From contig NZ_JAHWGT010000011.1 in NCBI RefSeq assembly GCF_020873895.1, positions 1-64,000 of the forward strand: 64,000 bases of DNA, read 5' to 3'. Both the position numbers and the translations under genes were made by a program. The notes under the pieces were generated by a model. It ran no database searches. It was not told the DNA's origin and saw only the letters and a program-made list of their open reading frames with translations. This document shows, one piece after another, positions 37,732-46,863 of the stretch (the stretch's first letter is position 1; each line of letters begins with the position of its first letter). The DNA comes from Streptomyces sp. DH12 (GTDB lineage: Bacteria > Actinomycetota > Actinomycetes > Streptomycetales > Streptomycetaceae).

Positions 37732-39300
37732 TCAATTGGGCGGCTGGGGCGGCTGGTCACCGGTGGTCTTGAGGGCGAGCCACAGCTCCATGCGGACGTC
37801 CGGATCGTCCAGGGAGCGGCCGAGGATCTCCTCCACGCGCCGCATCCGGTACCGGAGCGTGTGCCGGTGCACGCCGAGGTCGGCGGCGGCGGCGTCCCAC
37901 TGGCCGTGCCGGGAGAGCCACGCGCGGACCGAGGCGACGAGGTCGCCGCGGCCGGTCGCGTCGTGCTCGTACAGCGCCCGCAGCAGGCCGTCGGCGAAGG
38001 CCCGGACCGCGTCGTCGGCGAGCAGCGGCAGGAGGGAGCCGGTCGCCAGCTCCTCGTGCTCGACGAGGGCCCGCCCGCGCCGGCGGGCGACCGACAGTGC
38101 CTGCTCCGCCTGCTTGTACGCGGTGCCGGCCGCTATCGGGCCGGCCGGGGCGGACAGCCCGACCAGGGCGCCCGCCTCGTCGGCCTCCTGCGCCGCGTAC
38201 GCGGCACAGGCCGCCACCACCGCTCCCCCGTCCTCGGCGAGGACCACCAGCCGGTCGTCCCCCTCCGGCACGGTGAGCACCGCTTCGCCGGCGTGCGCGG
38301 CGGCCGCCTCCAGCACGTCGGCGAGCACGGCCAGCGGCGGCTCGCCGGCCGGGTCGCCGTCGCCGGCGGACTCGGCGATCAGCAGTCGGAACGGGGCGTC
38401 GAGGAGCCCGCCGTACAGGTCCCCGGCGACCGTCCGGGCGTGGTCCGGCTGCCCGGCGAGCATCATGCGCAGCACCGCCGCGCCGAGGCGCTGCTCGGCG
38501 GCCTGGAGGGACCGGGACCGCTCCGTGGTGAGGGTGAGCAGGGCGACGGCCGAGTGCACGGCGTACCGCTCCGCCGTGCCGAGCGGCGCCCCGGTGCCGA
38601 CCGCCAGCGCGCCGCGCACCCGCCGCCCGGTGCCGAGCGACTGGAGCTCCACCCGGTCCTCGGTGCCGCCGACGACGGCGCTGGCCGGAGCGGTCCGCTC
38701 GCGCAGCCGCTCGACGTCCGGGGTGAGCCGCGCGGCCCGCCGCGCCGCCCAGTCGGGGGCGGCGGCCAGGACGGCACCGGAGGCGTCGTAGAGCGCCGCC
38801 CAGCCGTCGACGTGCGCGGCCAGCCGGGCCACCACGGCGCCGGGCCCCTCGGCGAGCGCCGCGCGGGTCAGCTCGCGCTGCACCTCGAAACCGGCGGTCA
38901 CCGCCCGGTACTGGTCGGCGGCGAGCGCGGCGGACACCGCCTTGACGATGGCGAGGAAGGGGGTGCGGCGGGGCACCTCCAGCAGCGGCAGGTCCTCGTC
39001 GTGGGCGGCGTCCAGCAGCGCCTGCGGGATCTCGTCGTGGTTCACGCCGACGGCGAAGCCCACACCCACCACCCCCGCCCCGGCGAGCCGGCGGACGTAG
39101 CGGCGCATGGCCTCGGCGTCCGTCGCGTCGAGCGTCATGGCGGTGGTGAGCAGCAGCTCGCCGCCCTCCATGTACGGGACGGGGTCGGCGAGTTCGCTGA
39201 CGTGGGCCCAGCGCACCGGGGTGTCGAGGCGCTCCGCACCGGCGCGCACGACGAGCTTGAGCGCCGGGTGCTGGACGAGCGAGGCAAGGGTGAGCGGCAT
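37732..39300 (-). CDS. PucR-family transcriptional regulator
   Basis: 522 residues: N-terminal PucR domain (LTLASLVQHPALKLVVRAGA, LDTPVRWAHVSELADPVPYM, EGGELLLTTAMTLDATDAEA), a GGDEF/GAF-like sensing middle, and the C-terminal HTH (AAADLGVHRHTLRYRMRRVE then EILGRSLDDPDVRMELWLAL). Family members such as PucR regulate nitrogen-compound catabolism in response to a ligand. Transcribed toward EamA and gabD. Likely controls the GABA/succinate-semialdehyde genes and gabT. Confidence 0.9.
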   Translation of the reverse strand: MPLTLASLVQHPALKLVVRAGAERLDTPVRWAHVSELADPVPYMEGGELLLTTAMTLDATDAEAMRRYVRRLAGAGVVGVGFAVGVNHDEIPQALLDAAHDEDLPLLEVPRRTPFLAIVKAVSAALAADQYRAVTAGFEVQRELTRAALAEGPGAVVARLAAHVDGWAALYDASGAVLAAAPDWAARRAARLTPDVERLRERTAPASAVVGGTEDRVELQSLGTGRRVRGALAVGTGAPLGTAERYAVHSAVALLTLTTERSRSLQAAEQRLGAAVLRMMLAGQPDHARTVAGDLYGGLLDAPFRLLIAESAGDGDPAGEPPLAVLADVLEAAAAHAGEAVLTVPEGDDRLVVLAEDGGAVVAACAAYAAQEADEAGALVGLSAPAGPIAAGTAYKQAEQALSVARRRGRALVEHEELATGSLLPLLADDAVRAFADGLLRALYEHDATGRGDLVASVRAWLSRHGQWDAAAADLGVHRHTLRYRMRRVEEILGRSLDDPDVRMELWLALKTTGDQPPQPPN

Positions 39301-39444
39301 GGGACCGGCCGGCCTTCGGGAGGGAGACGGGCGTGAGGGACGGCAGGGGGTTCCTCGCCGTTCCTCACCGATTTCGCCGTCCCGTATGAACGGCTCCCCT
39401 CAATTGTGCCAGGACGTACCAGTGCCGCTTGCGACGCGCGCCGG

Positions 39445-41673
39445 TCAGCCCCGCAGATCGACCAGGACCGGGGGCGCGTGCTCCCCCCGGACGCCCGTCA
39501 CGGACAGCACCGCGTGCCCGGCGGGCACCCCGTGCGCCAGCTCCGACGCCGACCAGCGCTGCCGCTCCACCTCGCGCACGGTGACCGCCTCCGCGGTGGC
39601 CGCCCGGCCGGTCACCAGGCGGCGCATGAAGTGCATCGCCTTGGTCAGCGGCTCGTCGGAGATGATCTGCCGGTTGGTGACGTCCCGGGTCTGCACCCAC
39701 TCGGTGCCCCAGACCTCGGCGAACCTGCCGCCGTCCCACGGCGCGAGCCCGGCGAACGCCATGCGGCAGCCGACCGCGCCGAGCAGCGGCCCGCGCAGGT
39801 GCTCGGGCACGTCCTGGAGGGTGCGCAGCGCGAGGACGACGCCGGCGTGGGCGGAGCGCAGCCGCTGCACGGCGCGCACGGAGTCGGCGGTGACGGTGTC
39901 CGTCGCGTCGTCCAGCACGAGGCACGCGAAGAGCGAGCGGTCGGCGCGGGCGAGCGCGGCCTCGGTGAACTGGGCGAGCAGCAGCCGGGCCACGATCCGC
40001 GACGCCTCGGCGTGGCCGCGCTCGGGCAGGTCGACGCGGACGCGCAGCGGGTGCTCGATGGCGCGCAGCGAGAAGGGGCGGCCGGCGCCGTCGGTGCGGA
40101 AGGAGCCGGCGAAGGCCGGGCGGTCCAGGAAGGCGACGCGCTCGGCGAGGAGCACCGCGACGTCGTCGCCGCGCTCGGCCTGCCGGGCGCGCGCGTCCAC
40201 CTCGCGCAGCTGCGCGGGGTCGCCGGCGACGGCGGCCCGCAGCTCGGCGAGGGCCCGCGGATCGCCGCCGAGCAGCTCCCGCAGCTCCGGTACGCCGGGG
40301 AAGCGCCCGTGCGCGGCCCGGTAGGGGCCGATGAGCTGGGCGAGCGCCGTCGCGGCGCGGCGGCTGTCGGGCACGAGGTCGCCGACGAGCGCCTCGGCGA
40401 GCGTACGGGCCGCCTCGTCGGCGTCGTCCGCGCCGCCGTACAGGTCGAGGTCGTGCCGCGAGCCGGGGCGGCCGACGGGGATGACCACGTCGAACGCCGC
40501 GTCCGGGGCGAGCGGCGAGCCCTGGGCGGTCACGGCGACCACGGCGGCGCGGTTGGCGAGCGCCTGGAGGCACAGCGCCTCGGTGACGGGCCGCACGAGC
40601 CGGTCGGTCTTGCCCGCCGCGGCGGGACCGACCGCGAGGAGGGAGGTGCCGAGCAGGGCCGGTTCGAGGGCGACTGCGGTGGTGCGGCGGCCGTAGGGGT
40701 TGCGCGGGTGGTCGGCGGCGGTGCCGATGCGCACCTGGCCGGTGGCCAGGTCGTGGACGGCGGTACGGGCCGGCAGGTCGCGCGCGCCCGAGGGGTGGGC
40801 GCAGGCGGCGGGCCCGTGGGCGCGTACCGCGTCGGTGAACGCGGCGAGCCGGTCGGGGTGGCTGCGCACGCCGTGCCAGGCCCGCTGGATCCGGGCGTAG
40901 TCGACGTCGCCGAGGGCGCCGGTGCGAGTCGCCTCGGCGAGCCGGTCGGCCGCCTCGGTCAGGCCGGCGGCGCGCAGCTCGGGCCAGTCGGCGGGGTCGG
41001 GGCCGGTACGGGGCGGCGGGACGGCGGCGGCCCGGGCGCGGGAGCGCCGGGCGTAGCGCCGCCAGATCTCCGGGACGTGGCCGACGCGCGCGAAGAAGAC
41101 GAGCAGGCCGCCGCCGACGAGGGCGTAGTACACGTAGCTGGCGGTGGCCCAGGTCTCCGGCTGGGAGCGCCAGGCGTCGGGGGTGAAGGCGACGAGCGGC
41201 CAGAGCCAGTAGTGGCCCAGGTAGCCGTTCCACAGCAGGGACCACAGCAGCCAGCCGCTCAGCAGCGCGATGAGCGCCCCGGCGACGAGCCGGCGGGCGG
41301 GGACGTGCTCGGGCTCCTCCGCCGGCCGGGGCCGGTGGCCCAGCCGCCACACCCCCGGTTCCGCCTCGGGGCGCGGGGTGCGCAGCCAGTCGAGGACGGA
41401 CCCGGCCGTCGCGGGCGCGTGGCGCGGCGCGGGCGGCGGGGCCGCCGGTGCGGCGAGGCCGCCGGACGGGGCCGCGCCGGAAGGCACCGGGGCCGGGACG
41501 TCGGGGGTCGCCGGGCCCGGGTGCGCCGCCGGCGCCGCGGGCGGGGTCGGCGGCAGCGGCGGTGGGGCGGCCGGGCGCGGCGGGGGGCCGGCCCGGTGCG
41601 GCGGGGCGGTCGGGTGCGGGACGGGGTCGGCGTGGGCGCCCCGAGCCTCGTACGACGTGCCGTCCCTGTCCAT
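39445..41673 (-). CDS. ATP-binding protein of T4SS-coupling/TraG-like type, membrane anchored
   Basis: 742 residues from ATG 41673. An N-terminal 100-residue Pro-rich tail is followed by two helices (LVAGALIALLSGWLLWSLLW; YVYYALVGGGLLVFFA), a Walker A GPAAAGKTDRLVRP near residue 350, and a Walker B-like LFACLVLDDATD; the C-terminal part (IDE-like and VWGTEWVQTRDVTNRQIISD) ends LVDLRG. Resembles VirD4/TraD-type P-loop ATPases, but chromosomal and conserved in Streptomyces; substrate unknown. Its start is divergent from gabT. Confidence 0.75.
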   Translation of the reverse strand: MDRDGTSYEARGAHADPVPHPTAPPHRAGPPPRPAAPPPLPPTPPAAPAAHPGPATPDVPAPVPSGAAPSGGLAAPAAPPPAPRHAPATAGSVLDWLRTPRPEAEPGVWRLGHRPRPAEEPEHVPARRLVAGALIALLSGWLLWSLLWNGYLGHYWLWPLVAFTPDAWRSQPETWATASYVYYALVGGGLLVFFARVGHVPEIWRRYARRSRARAAAVPPPRTGPDPADWPELRAAGLTEAADRLAEATRTGALGDVDYARIQRAWHGVRSHPDRLAAFTDAVRAHGPAACAHPSGARDLPARTAVHDLATGQVRIGTAADHPRNPYGRRTTAVALEPALLGTSLLAVGPAAAGKTDRLVRPVTEALCLQALANRAAVVAVTAQGSPLAPDAAFDVVIPVGRPGSRHDLDLYGGADDADEAARTLAEALVGDLVPDSRRAATALAQLIGPYRAAHGRFPGVPELRELLGGDPRALAELRAAVAGDPAQLREVDARARQAERGDDVAVLLAERVAFLDRPAFAGSFRTDGAGRPFSLRAIEHPLRVRVDLPERGHAEASRIVARLLLAQFTEAALARADRSLFACLVLDDATDTVTADSVRAVQRLRSAHAGVVLALRTLQDVPEHLRGPLLGAVGCRMAFAGLAPWDGGRFAEVWGTEWVQTRDVTNRQIISDEPLTKAMHFMRRLVTGRAATAEAVTVREVERQRWSASELAHGVPAGHAVLSVTGVRGEHAPPVLVDLRG

Positions 41674-41790
41674 GATTCCCCTGCCCCCTGACCCGCCGGG
41701 CCGCCCGCGTGCGTGCACCGGCCAATGTAGTGCCCGCGGCGGCCGTCGGGGCCGGTCGACGCGGACCCGCGGGCCGCGCCCGGGTCGCTA

Positions 41791-41805
41791 TGTCCGCCAC
41801 GGACA
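41791..41805. promoter_or_regulatory. Palindrome TGTCCGCCACGGACA upstream of gabT
   Basis: TGTCCG-CCA-CGGACA, a perfect 6-bp inverted repeat, 110 bp upstream of the gabT start in a 242-bp intergenic region shared with the ATPase gene. Candidate operator for the neighbouring PucR or another regulator. Confidence 0.5.
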
Positions 41806-41915
41806 ACGACGCGCGCCCCACCACTCCCGAACGGCGCATGCCTCCTCGCCCCGTGGGGCCTAGCCTGCGGGAGAAAGCAGAGCCACCGCCTCGTACGTAC
41901 CCCCAGGAGCCCCGC

Positions 41916-43265
41916 ATGACCGAAATCCCGCAGGAGCGCCGCGTCGTCACCGCCATTCCCGGCCCGAAGTCGCAGGAGCTCCAGGCCCGGCGACTCGCCT
42001 CCGTCGCGGGCGGCGTCGGCTCGGTGCTGCCGGTGTTCACCGCCCGCGCGGGCGGCGGTGTCATCGAGGACGTGGACGGCAACAGCCTGATCGACTTCGG
42101 TTCCGGCATCGCGGTCACCTCCGTGGGCGCCTCCGCCGAGGCCGTCGTGCGCCGCGCCTCCGCGCAGCTCCAGGACTTCACCCACACCTGCTTCATGGTC
42201 ACCCCGTACGAGGGGTACGTGGAGGTCTGCGAGGCGCTGGCCGAGCTCACCCCCGGTGACCACGCGAAGAAGTCGGCCCTGTTCAACAGCGGCGCCGAGG
42301 CCGTCGAGAACGCGGTCAAGATCGCCCGTTCGTACACCAAGCGCCAGGCCGTCGTCGTCTTCGACCACGGCTACCACGGCCGGACGAACCTCACGATGGC
42401 GCTGACCGCCAAGAACATGCCGTACAAGCACGGCTTCGGGCCGTTCGCGCCCGAGGTGTACCGCGTGCCGGTGGCGTACGGCTACCGCTGGCCGACCGGT
42501 CCGGAGAACTGCGGCCCCGAGGCCGCCGCGCAGGCGATCGACCAGATCACCAAGCAGATCGGCGCCGAGAACGTCGCCGCGATCATCATCGAGCCCGTGC
42601 TGGGCGAGGGCGGCTTCATCGAGCCGGCCAAGGGCTTCCTCCCCGCGATCGTCGAGTTCGCCAACGCCAACGGCATCGTCTTCGTCGCGGACGAGATCCA
42701 GTCCGGCTTCTGCCGCACCGGCCAGTGGTTCGCCTGCGAGGACGAGGGCATCGTCCCCGACCTGATCACGACGGCCAAGGGCATCGCGGGCGGCCTGCCG
42801 CTCGCCGCCGTCACCGGCCGCGCCGAGATCATGGACTCCGTCCACGGCGGCGGCCTCGGCGGCACCTACGGCGGCAACCCGGTGGCCTGCGCGGGCGCGC
42901 TCGGCTCCATCGAGACGATGCGGGAGCTCGACCTCAACGCCAAGGCCAAGCGCATCGAGGAGGTCATGAAGGGCCGTCTCGCCGCGCTGCAGGAGAAGTA
43001 CGCCGACAAGGTCGGGTGCCAGATCGGCGACATCCGCGGCCGCGGCGCCATGATCGCGATCGAGCTGGTGAAGGACGCGGCGACCAAGGAGCCGAACCCG
43101 GAGGCCGCCGCCGCGCTCGCCAAGGCCTGCCACGCCGAGGGCGTGCTCGTCCTGACCTGCGGAACGTACGGCAACGTGCTGCGCTTCCTGCCGCCGCTGG
43201 TGATCGGCGAGGACCTGCTCGACGAGGGCCTGGACGTCATCGAGGCCGCGTACGCCGGCATCTGA
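41916..43265 (+). CDS. gabT: 4-aminobutyrate aminotransferase
   Basis: 449 residues, class-III PLP aminotransferase: SALFNSGAEAVENAVKIARS, VFDHGYHGRTNLTMALTAKN, AAIIIEPVLGEGGFIEPAKG, DEIQSGFCRTGQWFA and the PLP lysine in DLITTAKGIAGGLPLAAVTG. Converts GABA and 2-oxoglutarate to succinate semialdehyde and glutamate, feeding gabD. CCAGGAG lies 9 bases upstream of ATG 41916. It is monocistronic, with a divergent promoter toward the ATPase gene. Confidence 0.9.
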   Translation: MTEIPQERRVVTAIPGPKSQELQARRLASVAGGVGSVLPVFTARAGGGVIEDVDGNSLIDFGSGIAVTSVGASAEAVVRRASAQLQDFTHTCFMVTPYEGYVEVCEALAELTPGDHAKKSALFNSGAEAVENAVKIARSYTKRQAVVVFDHGYHGRTNLTMALTAKNMPYKHGFGPFAPEVYRVPVAYGYRWPTGPENCGPEAAAQAIDQITKQIGAENVAAIIIEPVLGEGGFIEPAKGFLPAIVEFANANGIVFVADEIQSGFCRTGQWFACEDEGIVPDLITTAKGIAGGLPLAAVTGRAEIMDSVHGGGLGGTYGGNPVACAGALGSIETMRELDLNAKAKRIEEVMKGRLAALQEKYADKVGCQIGDIRGRGAMIAIELVKDAATKEPNPEAAAALAKACHAEGVLVLTCGTYGNVLRFLPPLVIGEDLLDEGLDVIEAAYAGI

Positions 43266-43268
43266 CGC

Positions 43269-43316
43269 GGGTTCGGGTCACCGGTCCGGCACGGGTTCGG
43301 GTCACCGGTCCGGCAC
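43269..43316. repeat. Two tandem 24-bp repeats
   Basis: GGGTTCGGGTCACCGGTCCG-GCAC occurs at 43269-43292 and 43293-43316, immediately after the gabT stop codon. Each unit contains the palindrome ACCGGT. Confidence 0.85.
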
Positions 43317-43448
43317 GGCTCGCCCGTGCGCGCTCCGGACGGCCGGGGCGCGCCGGGACGCGCACGTCGTGAAGAAGGTGTGGGGGGCCGATGGCGGGTT
43401 GGGGAGCCGCCTGTCGGCCCCCCGGCCCGTGGCGTACGGTCGGAACGG

Positions 43449-44237
43449 ATGAGAGAAGAAAGCCGCTCGCAGGGGACTGCGGGCGGATCCAGGCCGGGAC
43501 CTCCCCAGTTCCGCCCTGGCCGTGCCCTCGCGCACCGCGCCGGCGCCTCAGGCTCCGGCACTCCTCACCGATCGGACGGTCGCCCGCCCCACACCCCCCG
43601 GGGCGAGCGGCACACCGGTCCTGCCGGCCGTCCCGGAACAACCCCCCCTGTTCCGGGACGGCCGGCTTTCGTCTGCGCGCTCCTGCTGCTCGTCGGCTTC
43701 CTGCTGGTCACCTGGCAGGTGGCCGTCCGCGGCCCGCTGGCCGGCCTGGACGAGCGGTGGGGCCGCGCCCTGGCCGGCCGGGGCCCCGCCCCGCTCGCCG
43801 AGCTGGGCGCCGACCTCGGCAACGTCGCGGTCGCCGTGCCCGTCCTCGCCGCTGCCGCCGCGTACGCCGCGTGGCGCGGGCGGCGGCGCCCGGCGCTCTA
43901 CGCGCTCGCCGCGATGGCCCTCGTCCCGGCCCTGGTGGTGCCGCTGAAGGCGCTGCTCGACCGGCCGGGGCCGCTGACCCAGGCGACCGGCTACTACCCG
44001 TCGGGGCACACCGCGACCGCGCTGGTGGCGTACTGCGGGGCGGCGCTGCTGGTGCACCGGCGGGCGCTGCTGCCCGTCGCCGCGGTGCTGACGGCGGCGA
44101 CGGGCGCGGGGCTGGTGCTGCGCGGGTACCACTGGCCGCTGGACGTCGCCGGGAGCCTGCTGCTCTTCGGCGCTGGCGGCCTGGCGGTCAGTTCCAGCGG
44201 TAGGCGTCGAAGTTCCGGGAGAACTCCCCGCCGTTGA
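43449..44237 (+). CDS. PAP2-family phosphatase
   Basis: 262 residues from ATG 43449. A polar, low-complexity N-terminal 75 residues precede five membrane helices and the three PAP2 motifs: KALLDRPGP, PSGHTATALVAYCG and RGYHWPLDVAGSLLLFG, with the catalytic His in PSGHT and GYHWPLD. It should dephosphorylate a lipid phosphate (or phosphatidate/undecaprenyl diphosphate) in the membrane. The 3' end overlaps the convergent chitinase gene by about 50 bp. The N-terminal portion lies over a strong hairpin, see below. Confidence 0.85.
   Translation: MREESRSQGTAGGSRPGPPQFRPGRALAHRAGASGSGTPHRSDGRPPHTPRGERHTGPAGRPGTTPPVPGRPAFVCALLLLVGFLLVTWQVAVRGPLAGLDERWGRALAGRGPAPLAELGADLGNVAVAVPVLAAAAAYAAWRGRRRPALYALAAMALVPALVVPLKALLDRPGPLTQATGYYPSGHTATALVAYCGAALLVHRRALLPVAAVLTAATGAGLVLRGYHWPLDVAGSLLLFGAGGLAVSSSGRRRSSGRTPRR
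43623..43666 (+). terminator. 18-bp hairpin inside the PAP2 coding region
   Basis: GCCGGCCGTCCCGGAACA pairs perfectly with TGTTCCGGGACGGCCGGC over an 8-base C-rich loop and is followed by TTTC. It looks like a terminator yet lies in the open reading frame before the first membrane helix; either it attenuates transcription, or the gene start is different from the one given. Confidence 0.5.
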
Positions 44238-46044
44238 AGCGGTCCCAGTTGACGGACCAGGTCATGAGGCCGCGCAGGCCGGGCCAGGTGCCGTGGGTGC
44301 GGTAGGTGCCGCAGCCGGTGCCCTTGGTGAGGCAGTCGAGCGCCTTGTCCACCTCGGCGGGCGGGGTGTGGCCGTTGCCCGCGTGGGTCGAGGCGGGCAG
44401 GCCGATGGCGACCTGCTCGGGGCGCAGGGCCGGGAAGAACCGGCCCGGGTCGCGCGCCACGGGGAATCCGGTGAGCAGCATGTCGGTGAGCGCGATGTGG
44501 AAGTCGGCGCCGCCCATCGAGTGGTACTGGTCGTCCAGTCCCATGATCGGGCCGGAGTTGTAGTGCTGGACGTGCAGGAGGGTCAGGTCGTCGCGCAGCG
44601 CGTGGATGACCGGCAGGTAGGCGCCGGCGCGCGGGTCCTGGCCGCCCCAGGGGCCCGAGCCGTAGTACTGGTAGCCGAGTTGCACGAAGAACGTCTCGGG
44701 CGCCATGGTCAGCACGAAGTCCTCGCCGTACCGGGCCTTCAGGGTGCGCAGCGCCGAGATCAGGTGGACGACGACCGGGGTCTTCGGGTTGCGGAAGTCG
44801 GTGTCGCCGGTGTCCAGCGAGAGGGAGTGGCCCTCGAAGTCGATGTCGAGGCCGTCGAGGCCGTACTCGTCGATGATCTTCGAGACGGACGTGACGAAGG
44901 TGTCGCGGGCGGCGGCGGTGGCGAGCCGGACCTGCCCGTTCTGGCCGCCGATGGAGATGAGGACCTTCTTGCCCGCGGCCTGCTTGGCGCGGATCGCGGC
45001 CTTGAACTCGTCCTCCGTCTCGACGTTCGGGCACTCCGTCCTCGGGCAGAGGCGGAAGCGGATGTCGCCGGAGGTGACGGAGGTGGGTTCGCCGAAGGCG
45101 AGGTCGATGACGTCCCAGGAGTCCGGGACGTCGGCCATGCGGGTGTACCCGGAGCCGTTGGCGAAACTGGCGTGCAGGTAGCCGACGAGGGCGTGGGCGG
45201 GCAGCGCCGGGCCGGGGCCCGTACCTCCGTCGGCCGTGCGCGCGGTCACGGCCGCGGAGCGGGGCGACTCGCCGGCGCTGTTGGTCGCGGTCACCTGGAA
45301 GGTGTACGACGTGGCCGGGGTGAGCCCGGTGACGGTGGCGGAGGTGCCGGTGGTCGTCAGGGCCCTGGCGCCGTCGCGGTACACGGTGTAGCCGGTCGCG
45401 CCGGCGGAGGGCCGCCAGGTGAGCGGCACGCCGGAGGAGGTGGGGGTCCCGGCGGTGAGGTCGGCGGGGGCGGCGGGGAGCTGCACCGGGTCGCCGCCGG
45501 GGCCGGTGAGCGACAGGTCGTCGGCGTGGTAGGCGGCGGTGCCGTACCAGCCGTGGGTGTAGACGGTCACCGAGCGGGTGGCCGGGCCGGTGCGGAAGGT
45601 GGTGGTGAGCTTCTGCCAGTCGGGGGCGGACGGGGTCCAGGTGGAGACGTCGGTGGTGCCGGTGCCGGACGCGCCGAGGTAGGCGAGCCCGCCGTGCACC
45701 CAGCCGCTCAGCGTGTAGGCCGCGTCGGGCCGGACGGCGACGGTCTGGGCGCAGCGCGCGTGGTCGCCGCCCGCGGGGGCGGCGCGCAGGGCCCGGCTGC
45801 CGGTGCGTACGGGCGCCTCGACGGCGGCGCCGCTCCCCGCCGAGCAGGTCCAGCCGTCCAGGCCGGCCTCGAAGCCGCCGTTGCGGGCCAGTTCGGTGTC
45901 GGCGGCGGGCGCGGCGGCCGGCCCCGGGGCGGGCCGGGCGCGGGGGTGCGCCTCGGCGGTGTGGGCGGCTGCGGCGAGGCCGCCCGCCGCGAGTACGGCC
46001 GCCAGCGCGGCGGCGAGGGGTCTGGTGCGACGTGTGCGGTCCAC
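44188..46044 (-). CDS. Secreted GH18 chitinase with CBM and FnIII domains
   Basis: 618 residues. Signal peptide (RTRRTRPLAAALAAVLAAGG, cleavage near AHTAEAHP), an N-terminal carbohydrate-binding domain (NGGFEAGLDGWTCSAGSGAA to DDLSLTG), an FnIII domain (PADLTAGTPTSSGVPLTWRP to VTATNSAGESPRSAAVTART), then GH18 with the DGLDIDFEG catalytic motif (general acid Glu) and LISIGGQNGQ, LTMAPETFF, LMTWSVNWDRFNG. Degrades chitin outside the cell. A DasR-like box lies upstream at 46093. Expected induction by chitin oligomers/GlcNAc. Confidence 0.95.
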   Translation of the reverse strand: MDRTRRTRPLAAALAAVLAAGGLAAAAHTAEAHPRARPAPGPAAAPAADTELARNGGFEAGLDGWTCSAGSGAAVEAPVRTGSRALRAAPAGGDHARCAQTVAVRPDAAYTLSGWVHGGLAYLGASGTGTTDVSTWTPSAPDWQKLTTTFRTGPATRSVTVYTHGWYGTAAYHADDLSLTGPGGDPVQLPAAPADLTAGTPTSSGVPLTWRPSAGATGYTVYRDGARALTTTGTSATVTGLTPATSYTFQVTATNSAGESPRSAAVTARTADGGTGPGPALPAHALVGYLHASFANGSGYTRMADVPDSWDVIDLAFGEPTSVTSGDIRFRLCPRTECPNVETEDEFKAAIRAKQAAGKKVLISIGGQNGQVRLATAAARDTFVTSVSKIIDEYGLDGLDIDFEGHSLSLDTGDTDFRNPKTPVVVHLISALRTLKARYGEDFVLTMAPETFFVQLGYQYYGSGPWGGQDPRAGAYLPVIHALRDDLTLLHVQHYNSGPIMGLDDQYHSMGGADFHIALTDMLLTGFPVARDPGRFFPALRPEQVAIGLPASTHAGNGHTPPAEVDKALDCLTKGTGCGTYRTHGTWPGLRGLMTWSVNWDRFNGGEFSRNFDAYRWN

Positions 46045-46092
46045 AACTGCTCCCGTGGGTGGGGGTGTCGAGGGTGCGGCGCGCCCACAAGA

Positions 46093-46104
46093 TGGTCCAG
46101 ACCA
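46093..46104. promoter_or_regulatory. DasR-type operator (dre) upstream of the chitinase
   Basis: TGGTCCAGACCA, within GATGGTCCAGACCAAT, matches the DasR consensus (A-S-TGGTCTAGACCA-S-T as known in Streptomyces) except for one base at the centre, and lies 49 bp upstream of the chitinase start. Confidence 0.75.
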
Positions 46105-46113
46105 ATTCGGTTG

Positions 46114-46665
46114 TCAAGCCCTCCCGTCGCCACCGCCCCCGCCGCCGCGCTCCCCGCCGTCACCGCCGCCGTCACCCCCGCCGCCTTCACCGCCGCCGGC
46201 GATGCGCCCGGCCGCCTCGTGCAGCGCCAGCTCCAGCAGGGCCGGTTCGGTCAGCGTGCCGGAGCCGTCCGGCAGGACCAGCCAGCGCGCCGCGCCCACC
46301 ACCCGCCCCGGGTGCGGCACCGCGATCCACGCGCCCCGCCCGGCGGTGCGCGTCCCGGTGCCGACCCAGCGCGCGGCCGTGCCGACGGGGACGAAGAACC
46401 CCGTCCGCTCGCCGCCGAAGCCCCGCAGCACCGGCCCCGGGCGCTCCACCAGCCGGTGCAGCACCTCCAGCGCCGGGCGGCCGAGCCACTCCGGCACGAT
46501 GAGCACGTCCCAGCGGCGCCCCGCCGGGAGGAGGGCGGTCCCCAGCGGGTCGCGCTCCCACTCCCGGCGGCAGGCGCCGGGGTCGGGTGCCGCCGCCGCC
46601 AGCCACTCCACCGCCGCCCGAGCCCCCGCCGAGCCGCGCCGGCCCGAAGCCCCCGTACCCGTCAT
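46114..46665 (-). CDS. Prim-pol-N-like protein with Gly-rich tail
   Basis: 183 residues: MTGTGASGRRGSAGARAAVE, then DVLIVPEWLGRPALEVLHRL, FFVPVGTAARWVGTGTRTAG, and AWIAVPHPGRVVGAARWLVL with PDGSGTLTEPALLELALHEA. The order of a valine-pro-gly loop and a terminal DPxLLxLAL-like helix is the same as in the cargo gene at 13489. The last 40 residues are GG(E/D)-type repeats. Family not firmly identified; conserved next to chitinase in Streptomyces as I remember. Starts ATG 46665. Confidence 0.7.
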   Translation of the reverse strand: MTGTGASGRRGSAGARAAVEWLAAAAPDPGACRREWERDPLGTALLPAGRRWDVLIVPEWLGRPALEVLHRLVERPGPVLRGFGGERTGFFVPVGTAARWVGTGTRTAGRGAWIAVPHPGRVVGAARWLVLPDGSGTLTEPALLELALHEAAGRIAGGGEGGGGDGGGDGGERGGGGGGDGRA

Positions 46666-46863
46666 CGCGCATCGCCTCCGTGTCCGTGTCCGACCGCCCG
46701 TCAGGGCGGTGCCGTCGCACGGGGAGAGCCGGGCGGGCCCGGATCATTACGCGACTTCGGCCACCACGAAGGGGTGAACCGGCCCGCGGGGGCGCACGCC
46801 GGGCGGGTACGGGGGCGCTCGCGCCTCCCCGTACCGCCAGGGCCTCCGGCGGGCCAGGACCTG

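Noticed and set aside
35911-39336. 1141-codon plus-strand open frame
   Set aside because: It is antisense to gabD, EamA and PucR genes and shows only shadow composition of GC-rich DNA.
39365-42340. 991-codon minus-strand open frame through the ATPase region
   Set aside because: Arg/Pro/Ala-rich shadow frame; the ATPase in the other frame has Walker motifs and membrane helices.
43326-43448. Upstream GTG start for the PAP2 protein at 43326
   Set aside because: It would lie next to the 24-bp tandem repeats and adds only a low-complexity Arg/Gly stretch; ATG 43449 is the more plausible start.
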